This document shows positions 9,737-18,700 of a stretch of DNA of 63,291 nt, piece by piece. This DNA comes from an uncultured Saprospiraceae bacterium (lineage in GTDB: Bacteria > Bacteroidota > Bacteroidia > Chitinophagales > Saprospiraceae), in contig CALEYL010000013.1 in NCBI GenBank assembly GCA_937926205.1, forward strand, positions 1 to 63,291, given 5' to 3'. The translations under genes and the position numbers were made by a program. The stretch's first letter is position 1. Each line of letters starts with the position of its first letter. The notes under the pieces were generated by a model. It did not search any database, was not told the DNA's origin, and was given only the letters and a program-made list of their open reading frames with translations.

Positions 9737-10585
9737 ATGATACTAAGATTTGCTTTGTTTCTCCTCTTTTTTGCCTGCATTGGAATTCGCCTGGATGCCC
9801 AGAAAAAGAGTGACTGGATTCCACTTTTCAATGGAAAAAACCTTGAAGGCTGGCATCCCAAAATAACGGGTTATGTACTGGATGACAATTTTGGCAATAC
9901 TTTTCGGGTGAAAAAAGGGCGCATGATGGTCTCATACGACCAATACAAAAGCTTTGAAAACCGCTTTGGGCATCTCTTTTATGAAAAGCCATTCAGTTAT
10001 TACCGCGTGCGCATTGTCTACCGCTTTAAGGGCGAGCAGGTGCCCGGAGGCGAAGAATGGGCCTGGCGCAACAGCGGTGTGATGTTGCATTGCCAGTCGC
10101 CGCAAAGCATGGCCAAAGACCAGGATTTTCCCATCAGCCTGGAAGGACAGTTTTTGGGAGGACGCCAGGAGGGGGAACGTCCTACCGGAAATTTATGCAC
10201 CCCCGGAACGCATGTGGAAATGGATGGTAAATTAATCACAGAGCATTGTCTCAGTACTTCAACGGTTACCTGTCCAGGCGACCAGTGGGTGACTTTTGAG
10301 GCGTTGGTTTTAGGCGATTCTCTGATCGAACATTATGTCAATGGCGATAAAGTGATGACCTACAGCCATCCTGTAATTGGGGGCGGCGTGGTAAATGGTT
10401 TTGACCCGGCGGCGAAAAAAGACGGTACGCCATTAACTGGTGGTTACATTTCCCTGCAAAGTGAAAGCCATCCCATTGAGTTTAAAAAGGTCATGTTACT
10501 GAACCTGGAAGGCTGCATGGACCCCAAAGCGAAAAATTATAAATCGTATTTTGTAAAACCCGACAACAGCCAGTGTCGTTATTAG
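9737..10585 (+). CDS. Secreted DUF1080 (3-keto-disaccharide hydrolase-type) protein
   Basis: A 282-aa exported protein. A signal peptide (to about residue 21, ending RLDAQ) precedes a concanavalin-like DUF1080 fold, recognisable from the opening WIPLFNGKNLEGW, the EEWAWRNSGVMLHCQ segment, and GGYISLQSESHPIEFKKV near the end. The tail has an extra Cys-containing segment (LEGCMDPKAKNYKSY...SQC) that resembles the short disulfide-linked tails of secreted Bacteroidota proteins. Family members include enzymes that hydrolyse 3-keto-glycosides. The DUF1080 fold is clear, but the activity of this member is not established. It follows the ligase after 54 bp on the same strand. Confidence 0.85.
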   Translation: MILRFALFLLFFACIGIRLDAQKKSDWIPLFNGKNLEGWHPKITGYVLDDNFGNTFRVKKGRMMVSYDQYKSFENRFGHLFYEKPFSYYRVRIVYRFKGEQVPGGEEWAWRNSGVMLHCQSPQSMAKDQDFPISLEGQFLGGRQEGERPTGNLCTPGTHVEMDGKLITEHCLSTSTVTCPGDQWVTFEALVLGDSLIEHYVNGDKVMTYSHPVIGGGVVNGFDPAAKKDGTPLTGGYISLQSESHPIEFKKVMLLNLEGCMDPKAKNYKSYFVKPDNSQCRY

Positions 10586-10609
10586 CTTCGAAGCAATTGT
10601 TGATCTAAG

Positions 10610-11353
10610 ATGTTAAAAGCGCTGCAGGAACGAATTATTTTTCAACCGACTCGATTGCCGGAGCAATATGTCTTTCGTTTTGATCAGTCATTTGACGAGT
10701 TTTTTTTAACGGATCTGGAGCTGGGGCTCAGCATCAATGCCCTGTTTTTTCCGGCAGAGTGGGGGAGTGGGCAGCACCTGATATTGTACTTTCACGGAAA
10801 TGCAGACAATTTACAGCGCTGGGGCAAACTCGCAGCTGATTTTACCTGCCACGGCTTCGATTTTTTGGCCATCGATTATCCCGGTTACGGGAAAAGTCCG
10901 GGGCAGCCTTCTGAAGATGGGTGTTATCACAGCGCACAAATGGCTTATAACTGGGCATTGAAGCGGTATTCCGAAAAAAAAATTACCATCTACGGACGCT
11001 CTCTGGGAACGGCAATGGCTTCGTGGCTGGCTGCTCGTCGTCCGGCCCGCCAACTGATACTGGAGACCCCTTTTCCCAGCATGCCCCGACTGATTGCTCA
11101 CAAAGTGCCCCGGTTTATGGCGGCAATGGAAACCCCTGTTCATTTTCCGGTAGCGCATTTTTTGAAAAAAGTATCCTACCCTAAATCTGTATTTCAGGGA
11201 ACTCATGATTGGGTAGTGCCCTACAAAGCAGCGCTTGAATTAAAACCCCTGGTTGGAGAAGACCGCTTTTTCGTAATCGAAGGCGGGGGACATAAAAACC
11301 TCAATCAATTTGATTATTATCATGAAAAACTGGTAGAGGTTTTGGGAATATGA
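10610..11353 (+). CDS. Alpha/beta hydrolase, cytosolic paralogue of the 7026 gene
   Basis: A 247-aa alpha/beta hydrolase with the oxyanion motif YFHGNADN, the nucleophile motif YGRSLGTA (G-x-S-x-G), an Asp in FQGTHDWVVPY and a His in GGGHKNLNQFDYYHE. The last stretch matches the 7026 product closely (GGGHNNL...YHEYL), as do the substrate-side landmarks, so the two are paralogues. This copy lacks the N-terminal membrane segment and starts directly at MLKALQERIIFQPTRLP. It is 24 bp downstream of the DUF1080 gene on the same strand, so probably in the same transcript. Exact substrate unknown. Confidence 0.83.
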   Translation: MLKALQERIIFQPTRLPEQYVFRFDQSFDEFFLTDLELGLSINALFFPAEWGSGQHLILYFHGNADNLQRWGKLAADFTCHGFDFLAIDYPGYGKSPGQPSEDGCYHSAQMAYNWALKRYSEKKITIYGRSLGTAMASWLAARRPARQLILETPFPSMPRLIAHKVPRFMAAMETPVHFPVAHFLKKVSYPKSVFQGTHDWVVPYKAALELKPLVGEDRFFVIEGGGHKNLNQFDYYHEKLVEVLGI

Positions 11354-11482
11354 CCGGATTATTGGTTGAATTTGTTAAATTCGTTGAATTGGTATATTCG
11401 TGAAATGATAACTATTCGGATGTTCAAACCTAACTGATTCGCCTACTTCAACCAATTTAACCAACTCAACTGACTTAACTGC

Positions 11483-12316
11483 ATGCGCCTCCTTCAATTT
11501 TATCTTCCTTTTCTCATAAGATACCTGCGTTACTACTTTCTGGCGCAAACGAAGTACGACGTACATTCTCCTTTTGTGGCGGATTTCATTGCCCGTGTCT
11601 ATGAGGATGACCGCTGGTATTATGCTTTTTCTACGACGGAGGTTTTGCGAAAAAAAATGCTTCAGGTAAAGACTGAACTCCGTGTAAAAGACCTCGGCGC
11701 CGGATCGGCTGTTTTTGAAAACGAAAGCCGCCGCTTATGCGATCTGGTACGCTACACCGCTATTTCCCCTTTGCAGGGACGGTTGTTGTTTCGTCTCGTA
11801 AATTGGCACAAACCTTCGACCCTGCTGGAATTGGGTACTTCTGTTGGAATATCCGCCATTTATCAGGCTTCTGCAGCACAAACTGCCCAAATGATCACAG
11901 TAGAAGGCGATGGCGCCCTGGCGCAACTCGCAAGACAAAACTTAAAACTTAGCGGGTTGGATCAGGTAGCCGTTGTGGAAGGGGCTTTTAAAAATGCCTT
12001 GCCGGAAGCTTTGAAACAACTTGCCAAACTAGATTTTGTGTACATTGACGGTGACCACCGTTCAGATCATACCCTGGCCTATTTTGAGCAATGCATGACT
12101 CATGTCCATGAAGATAGCCTGGTTGTTATCGGCGATATTCATTGGTCTTCAGACATGGAAACAGCCTGGAAGCAATTGTGCAGTGATTCCCGCGTGTCTC
12201 TTTCCATTGATTTATTCGACTTTGGATTGTTGTTTTTTCGATCGGAAAATAAAGAAAAACAGCATTTTACGCTCATTCAGGCAAAGCGGAAACCGTGGAG
12301 GATCGGGTTGTTTTAG
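11483..12316 (+). CDS. Class I SAM-dependent methyltransferase (O-methyltransferase-like)
   Basis: A 277-aa Rossmann-fold methyltransferase. Motif I is LLELGTSVGISAIY (about 112-125), the acidic residue after strand 2 is in MITVEGD, and DFVYIDGDHRSDHT resembles the metal/substrate-site segment of catechol-type O-methyltransferases (methyltransferase family 24). An N-terminal helical extension of about 90 residues precedes the core. The substrate cannot be determined from the sequence. The preceding 129-bp gap holds only low-complexity ttgaat/ccaact-like repeats and no promoter I would defend. Confidence 0.8.
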   Translation: MRLLQFYLPFLIRYLRYYFLAQTKYDVHSPFVADFIARVYEDDRWYYAFSTTEVLRKKMLQVKTELRVKDLGAGSAVFENESRRLCDLVRYTAISPLQGRLLFRLVNWHKPSTLLELGTSVGISAIYQASAAQTAQMITVEGDGALAQLARQNLKLSGLDQVAVVEGAFKNALPEALKQLAKLDFVYIDGDHRSDHTLAYFEQCMTHVHEDSLVVIGDIHWSSDMETAWKQLCSDSRVSLSIDLFDFGLLFFRSENKEKQHFTLIQAKRKPWRIGLF

Positions 12317-12437
12317 GTAGTAGTTGGCAGTTTTACAGTTGGCAGTTTTAGGGTTGCTATTGATGGGCAGAGTTATATGAACAATCCCAAACTGCGTTTC
12401 AGACAACACTGCTCGACTTTAGAGTATTGCTCCAAAA

Positions 12438-12469
12438 CGCTTACCAAACTTTTGGAAGTTTAGTAAGCG
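12438..12469. repeat. Imperfect palindrome, TTACTAAACTT family
   Basis: cgcttaccaaactt (12438-12451) pairs with aagtttagtaagcg (12456-12469) with one mismatch and a four-base loop. The same core (AAGTTTAGTAA) forms the inner palindrome at 52011-52043. It lies between the convergent methyltransferase and CbxX-type genes. No T-run follows on either strand. Confidence 0.75.
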
Positions 12470-12515
12470 GCATCTGCCAATTGAAAATATTTCTCCCGAT
12501 CCAGGTAAGCTGCTC

Positions 12516-12793
12516 CTGCCAACTGCCAACTAATGAAGTCCTGATTGTCAATTACTTATCTGTATGCCAATCAGCGGAATACTACCTCCTGCCAACTGCC
12601 AACTAAAGTCCTGCCAACTGATTTGCTGACTGTCAATTATTGATACATATGCCGATCAATAGCAAGCTCTATCCTGCCCACTGCCAACTAAAGTCCTGCC
12701 AACTGATTTATTCCTGACTGTTAATTATTGATACGTATGCCGGTCAACAGCAATCTCAAAACTGCCAACTGCCAACTAAAGTCCTGCCAACTG
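12516..12793. repeat. Degenerate ~73-88-bp tandem repeat
   Basis: The motif CTGCCAACTGCCAACTAA starts at 12516, 12589, 12674 (with one change) and 12762. Between these lies a related segment containing ctgactgtcaattattgat and a cat/cgtatgccgatcaa word. This makes three units plus a partial fourth with periods of 73, 85 and 88 bp. The array fills the gap between two convergent genes and ends seven bases before the CbxX-type stop codon. Fragments of the same agttggcag word appear near 12322-12346 and 49207. No reading frame in it looks coding. Confidence 0.75.
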
Positions 12794-12799
12794 GACCTC

Positions 12800-15448
12800 C
12801 TACCTTCCCTCCAGTGTCTGTCTTTGAAAACCAATGTTTTTCTTGTTGAAAACAAAGCCGCTTTTATCGAGCTTAAAGCTTGAAACATCCTCGAGCGACA
12901 GCTCATCGAGGGGCACCAACGCCCGTTCCTCAGGGCCAAGGCTGGAAATGCGCAAATGGTGCTGTTTGATGGCTTCCTGAACAATGCTGCGAACCGTGCG
13001 GGCATTTCCAAAGTATTTATCGCGGTACTCATAGATGAATGCCAGGTATTTATTGAGGTGTTCGGCCGCTTCAGCGGTGATGGAGAGGTTTTCATCCTGC
13101 AGCATCAGCAGGGCAATTTGCTGTAAATCCTCCGGCATGTAGTCATCAAAGCGCAGAATCTTGTCAAAGCGGGAGCTCAACCCGGGATTGGCTTTGAGGA
13201 AGGTTTCCATGTTGTCCGGATAGCCCGCCACAAAGACAAAAAACCGACCCCGATGGTCTTCCATGCGTTTCAGGAGGGTTTGGATGGCTTCGTCGCCAAA
13301 ATCACCATGAGCGCCGCCAACGTGGTTGGTCATGGAATAAGCCTCGTCGATAAAGAGCACGCCGCCCATGGATTCATCAATTTTCTCAGCTGTTTTGATG
13401 GCCGTCTGGCCCACAAAACCGGCTACCAGGCCTTGTCGGTCGGTTTCGACCATGTGGCCGCGTTCGAGGATGCCGAGGGCTTTGTAAATTTTGGTGAGAA
13501 TGCGCGCCACTGTTGTCTTTCCGGTCCCCGGGTTGCCGATGAATACCGTGTGCAGGAAAAAGCTGTTGAGTACATCGCGACTGGTTTCCCGGTAGTAGCG
13601 TGCCAGGCGCACCATTTCGCTGATCTGCTCTTTGACTTTAGACATCCCGATGAGTTTGTTCAACTCATCAAGCGATTCCTGCAACAAAGCAAGGTCGATA
13701 GGAATGTGCGGCAAAGCGCGATCCGGCTTGAGCTCGATCTGGTCAACGTCTTCCCAAAGGACAAGCGAAAGTGCTTCGCGGTCTAGTGCCCTTGGGTTTT
13801 CCAGCGCCATAATGCGCAGGCCCAGATTGATTTTGGCTTTGTCGATGAGGTCGAAAACAAAGCGGGCGTTGCCAAAAGTACGGTCACGTTTCCGGTAAGA
13901 CTCCACAATGATCTCATCAATGCGGGCTTTTGCTTCGGGAGTGAATTCCACGCCTTTTTCGCGGCAGGCAAAACTGGCAATTTCAGAAAGCTCCTGAGGC
14001 AGGTAGTCCTGAAATTCAAAATGCAGTTTGAACCGGGATTTCAGTCCCGGGTTTGAGTCCAGAAAATATTTCATTTCTTTGGGATACCCGGCGACTATAA
14101 CCGCCAGGTCGCCCGGGCCATTGGACATTTCTTTGACCAGTATTTCGATCACTTCCCGTCCAAAATCTTTGGTATCGTCGTTGGAGCGGGCCAGGGCATA
14201 AGCTTCGTCAATGAACAACACGCCACCCCGGGATTTTTCGATGGCTTCTTTAACTTTGGGCGCTGTTTGGCCGATGTATTCTCCAACCAGATCGGTGCGA
14301 TCCACTTCATGGACATGGCCTTTGGTAAGGAGGCCCATTTTTTTATAGAGCATGCCCATCATGCCGGCAACTGTTGTTTTTCCGGTGCCCGGGTTTCCGA
14401 TAAAAACGGAATGGACATTGATTTCCGATTTTTCTTCGAAGCCTTTTTCTTTGCGCAATTGCAAAAACTGGATGTAACGGGCGTGGTTGCGCACCTGATT
14501 TTTAACGGCAGACAGCCCAATCAGCAAATCGAGGCGTTCTACGAGCTCATCGAAGCTTAAGTTATCGTCTTCACCAGCAGGAATAAGAGCCGGCGCATCC
14601 TGATAGGGGAGAATGGCGCCTGTAAACCCTTCTTCAAAGGCTTCTCCGACTTCAAAAGGCGCTACAGCCAACAAACGGTCCATGAAGACGATTTCGGCCG
14701 TATAGCGGTCTTTGCGCCAGGAACCCTTAATGTTAGAACCCCAGCCTGTTGTAAAAACAATGGTTTCGTCGTGTTTTTCAACTTTGTGCAGACGGACCAC
14801 CTGTCCTTTTAACTCGCGGGCGTCATTGTAAAACTTGACAAATAGTTCGCATTGCCAGGATTTGTGAAAAAGCAGGTTTTTTAACGCAATTTCTACATAA
14901 ATATAGCGGGTTTCTTCGCTGTTAAACTTGCGCATGTACAAGCGTTCCTCTTCCGGAACGTCGTCGTACGGGCCTTCATACAGTTTAATGGATTGGATGT
15001 CGAGATAAGGGTTTTCGCCAGGCAACAAGCTCTTGCCGCCGTCTTCTACGTAAAAGTATTTGGCACTTACTTTTTCGCCCTCAATCCAGGCTTCCCAATA
15101 ATAAGCCCCTTTTTTCCAGAATGCGCCTTCCGCTTTGTTTCCCCAACCCTCTCTGATGTAGACAATGTTGTCGTATTTACTCACTTTGCGGCGAAGCGGC
15201 AGGGTACAAATTTCTTTCCGGCTTTTTTTAATCGTGTAACATTTGAGTTCGACCGTCACTTCCCAATCGTCTTCGTCGAAGAGCTTGTTGTAAAAAGAAA
15301 GCTCCGCGTAGATGTAGGTCACTTCATTACGGTCGAATACCTGGCGGTATTTTTTTCTGTTATCGGCCAGCCACTCTGTGGAGGCATAGACCTTCAGATC
15401 TCTGAATTTGAACTTGTTGTGATCTGGAACCAAATAGCTTTCCGCCAT
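12800..15448 (-). CDS. Double AAA+ ATPase of CbxX/CfxQ (SpoVK) type with duplicated beta-rich N-terminal domain
   Basis: An 882-aa cytosolic protein. Residues 15-265 hold two related ~120-aa beta-rich units (shared pattern: YIY.E...N.LF...W, then GWG...G.W.K..Y..E). Two CbxX-type AAA+ domains follow: Walker A GNPGTGKT at 351-358 and 638-645, Walker B VLFIDEA near 410 and 697, each followed by AGYP and NPGLKSRF/NPGLSSRF segments with arginine-finger candidates. Both sites look intact. CbxX/CfxQ proteins are hexameric remodellers (for example Rubisco activases); the double form is typical of SpoVK-like proteins of unknown target. It faces a Clp-like AAA+ gene divergently across 297 bp. A good promoter lies 91 bp upstream. 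Target unknown; the N-terminal pair is the likely adaptor. Confidence 0.88.
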   Translation of the reverse strand: MAESYLVPDHNKFKFRDLKVYASTEWLADNRKKYRQVFDRNEVTYIYAELSFYNKLFDEDDWEVTVELKCYTIKKSRKEICTLPLRRKVSKYDNIVYIREGWGNKAEGAFWKKGAYYWEAWIEGEKVSAKYFYVEDGGKSLLPGENPYLDIQSIKLYEGPYDDVPEEERLYMRKFNSEETRYIYVEIALKNLLFHKSWQCELFVKFYNDARELKGQVVRLHKVEKHDETIVFTTGWGSNIKGSWRKDRYTAEIVFMDRLLAVAPFEVGEAFEEGFTGAILPYQDAPALIPAGEDDNLSFDELVERLDLLIGLSAVKNQVRNHARYIQFLQLRKEKGFEEKSEINVHSVFIGNPGTGKTTVAGMMGMLYKKMGLLTKGHVHEVDRTDLVGEYIGQTAPKVKEAIEKSRGGVLFIDEAYALARSNDDTKDFGREVIEILVKEMSNGPGDLAVIVAGYPKEMKYFLDSNPGLKSRFKLHFEFQDYLPQELSEIASFACREKGVEFTPEAKARIDEIIVESYRKRDRTFGNARFVFDLIDKAKINLGLRIMALENPRALDREALSLVLWEDVDQIELKPDRALPHIPIDLALLQESLDELNKLIGMSKVKEQISEMVRLARYYRETSRDVLNSFFLHTVFIGNPGTGKTTVARILTKIYKALGILERGHMVETDRQGLVAGFVGQTAIKTAEKIDESMGGVLFIDEAYSMTNHVGGAHGDFGDEAIQTLLKRMEDHRGRFFVFVAGYPDNMETFLKANPGLSSRFDKILRFDDYMPEDLQQIALLMLQDENLSITAEAAEHLNKYLAFIYEYRDKYFGNARTVRSIVQEAIKQHHLRISSLGPEERALVPLDELSLEDVSSFKLDKSGFVFNKKNIGFQRQTLEGR

Positions 15449-15538
15449 TTTAATGTCGTTTTTCTTTTTGGATCGGATAATTAGTGTTTGTCTTTATCGT
15501 CCAACTACAAGATTTACATGCCTCATCGAAACACTCTC

Positions 15539-15569
15539 CAAAATTATAAGAATTTTCGGCTAATGCAAA
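15539..15569 (-). promoter_or_regulatory. Promoter of the CbxX-type ATPase gene
   Basis: Read on the minus strand: TTTG (15569-15566), a 19-bp spacer, then TAATTTTG (15546-15539). This is a full match to the Bacteroidota promoter TTTG-N(~19)-TAnnTTTG. Transcription would start about 85 nt before the ATG. Confidence 0.6.
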
Positions 15570-15609
15570 CGAAGCAAGCGAGTAAGTAAGTAAATCTTCA
15601 AATCGCCAG

Positions 15610-15640
15610 ATTTTCAAAACCTGTCCCGTCTGAGCGGGGT
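15610..15640. repeat. 31-bp dispersed repeat with short CCCG...CGGG hairpin
   Basis: This 31-bp sequence matches 27 of 31 positions with 51934-51964. Each copy holds a small inverted repeat (CCCG-6-CGGG here, CCCGC-4-GCGGG there). It lies in the divergent gap between the two AAA+ genes. The remainder of that 297-bp gap contains the promoter at 15539-15569 and nothing else I recognise. Confidence 0.6.
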
Positions 15641-15745
15641 TTTCAAATCATCCAACCAAGCCCTTCCTGTTATAAAATCCTTGCGAAATTTTGCAGGGTC
15701 GGCAAGGTTGTCTAACTTCCCGCCCTTCAAACCAAGCCCTACCGA

Positions 15746-18700
15746 ATGGCCCTGATTACTTTAGAAATACCAACGATTGTCCGCCACATACGTATAGACG
15801 GTGCTTCGCATTATTTGTTGCGTCCGCTTTTCGTTGCGTACCCGGTTGTGGTGTCTCCCCGCTATGAAGAGGCCGTCGCGCAGTTTCAGAAAGACGTTAA
15901 AAATGCTTTCAAAGGGTTTACGCTGACAGGAGGAACGTCACAACAGTTGCTTTGGTATCAGTTTTATCCCGAATTGACTTATCGGCATTATCAGTTTGAC
16001 CTTAATCTTGGCGGGTATTTTTTGAAAGGCCTTTTTGGAGTCGCTGTTTTTCGTTTGCAAGGGCATACCTTTATCGTGCTGCCTTTTGTCGAGAATTTTA
16101 TGTTCATGGCCAAACCGGATGAACACGGGGATGTGGATGTCGAAAATCAGGTGAAAGCAGCTTTGCGGGAAATTCTGCGCACCTTTCGGGCTCGCGATGA
16201 CAAAGACTTTGAACCGGAACAATACCTGTCGGCAAAAAAAGAATTCATTACCGACATCCGGGTCGACGTTCACGTCAAACCCGGCCCTTTTCAGACGGAG
16301 GCAAACAACAGCTTTGCTTTTTTTCACAGAATGAACAACACCGCCGATTTTGAAGGCGACGTTGAGATCGAAAAAATTGGCGCCGACCTGAACAACCGCT
16401 ATCCTGGAGAACTGGAGCGGGCTTTCTATCAGGAAGAACTGGTGGAAAACCTGCGCAAAATCATTTTTCAGGGCGATCAAACACCATTGGCCCTGATCGG
16501 CCCTGAAGGCGTCGGCAAACACGCCGTCATTCAGGAAACGGTGTGGCGCTATATGGACGAACGGCAAAACGAAAACGGGCAGCGCAATGAACGCATCTGG
16601 CACCTCGATCCGCTTCGGGTCATTTCGGGGATGAGTATCGTGGGCATGTGGGAAAAGCGCTTTGAAGCCATTCTCTCTTTTGTTCAAAAACCGGAAGAGC
16701 ACGCACAACGGCCTGATAAAGTGCTGTTCGACAACTGCATTGCCTTGTTGCATATCGGCAAATCAGCTTCCGGCAGCCTGACCCTGAGTGATGTGTTGCG
16801 CAGTTATATGGAAAAACGGCAGTTGCAGGTCATTGTTTTGGCAACACCGGGGGAATGGCAAATTGTTCAGGAAAAAGACCGCCGGTTCAGTGATTTGTTT
16901 CAGGTGATTCGGATGAAAGAGCCGGGGGCGGATATGGCTGCAAAAATCATTCTGCAACAGCGGAAAAAACTGGAGCAGGACAATAATACGGTGATCAGCA
17001 TACAGGCTATTGATCAGTTGTTGAATCTTCATCGCAATTATTTGAAAAACAAGCCATTGCCGGGCAGTGTGCTCAATTTAATGCGCCAGCTGGCCGTGAA
17101 ATACCGAAACCGCCGGATTGATGCCGCTCAGGTTCGGGAAGAATTCCGGATTTTCAGCGGAATGGAAGAGCACATCTTCGATGCAACAAAAACCATCGAT
17201 TCCGAAGAGATCAAAAATAACCTGGCTCTGGCTTTGGTGGGGCAACCTCAGGCAGTAGACGTGCTGATGGACGTTATCCAATTGATTAAAGCCCGGCTTG
17301 CTGACCGCAATAAACCCATTGCTTCTTTTTTGTTTACAGGCCCGACCGGCGTAGGAAAAACCCAGGCCGCCAAAGTGCTTTGCCAGTACCTCAGCGGCAG
17401 CGAAAACCGCCTGATGCGCCTCGACATGAACGAATACATCGACGCGGGCGCCGTCGGCAGGCTCATCGGCAATTATTACCAGCCGGAAGGGCACCTGACC
17501 GGGAAGGTGCGCTTCCAACCCTTTGGCGTTTTGTTGCTTGACGAAATCGAAAAAGCCAATCCGGCAGTTTTTGACCTTCTGTTGCAAGTGTTGGATGACG
17601 GCCGGCTTACAGACAGCCTAGGCAGAACAGTGGATTTTTCCAACACGATCATCATCATGACGTCCAATCTTGGCGCTTCGGATTTGATCGCACAACCGGG
17701 CTTTTTTGGAAGCAACCGCAACAGCCGGGCTATATTCCTTAAAGCGGTCGAAAATTTCTTCCGCCCGGAATTTGTCAACCGCATCGACCAGGTGGTTATT
17801 TTCAGCCCGCTTGAACTGGACCACATCCTAGAAATAGCCCGGCTCCAGATCAAAGAATTGCTCCAGCGCGATGGCTTTGTGCGCCGAACAACGATGCTCA
17901 GCGTGTCGAAAGAGGCCCTGGAATGGGTCGCGCAGCGCGGCTACGACGCGAGTATGGGCGGGCGGGCGCTAAAACGCCAGATCGAACGGGATTTAACGAC
18001 GCTTTCCGCCGAGCAATTGGTTTCTACTTACAGTGACCAGCCGATTATCCTGAACATCAGCCTACACGATGGGCAGTTGAAGCCGGAAATTACGCCCCTG
18101 GATTTTGCGGAACCCTTAGAAGAAGCGTGGCTCCCGAAATTGCCGGAGCAGAAGCAGGTTCGCCGGTTCTACCAGCAACTCATCCACGAACTCGACCGGT
18201 TGAAGATGCGTGCTGACGCAAAAAACGACAATAAAAATGCGCTGATTGACCGGGAGGAAGGGCAGCGGCAGTGGCGCTATTATGAACTGGTTTCCAATAT
18301 TCAGGAGAGTAAAGAAACCCTGCAACACGCCATGCTGCGCTCGGGGCAGGTTTCGTCTACGCACCTGCCAGGGATTCCTTTACGCCTGAAACACGGTTAT
18401 CCCATATTGAAAAAAGACTGGTCGAGGGCAGCAAAAGAAAGCCTGCGCGACCGCCTGTTTCAGGAGGAGGCCCTGAAGGAAATCAACCAGGCTTACCTCT
18501 ATGGCGTCCCGGAATTTGACAGCGAACAATCGGAACTCCTCAACCACTGCATCGACGTCATGTTGCTGAAGCTTTCCGTCATCGGATTTCAGGAAGACCG
18601 GCTGGATCAGGGATATTTGTACATAGAATCTTGTCTGGATGCCCAGGGAGAATCGGAAGTGCACTACCTGCTGGATGGTTATGAAGCCTTATTTTCCCTG

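Noticed and set aside
15938..16753. 271-aa frame on the minus strand inside the Clp-like gene
   Set aside because: Antisense to a conserved domain region and without recognisable features.
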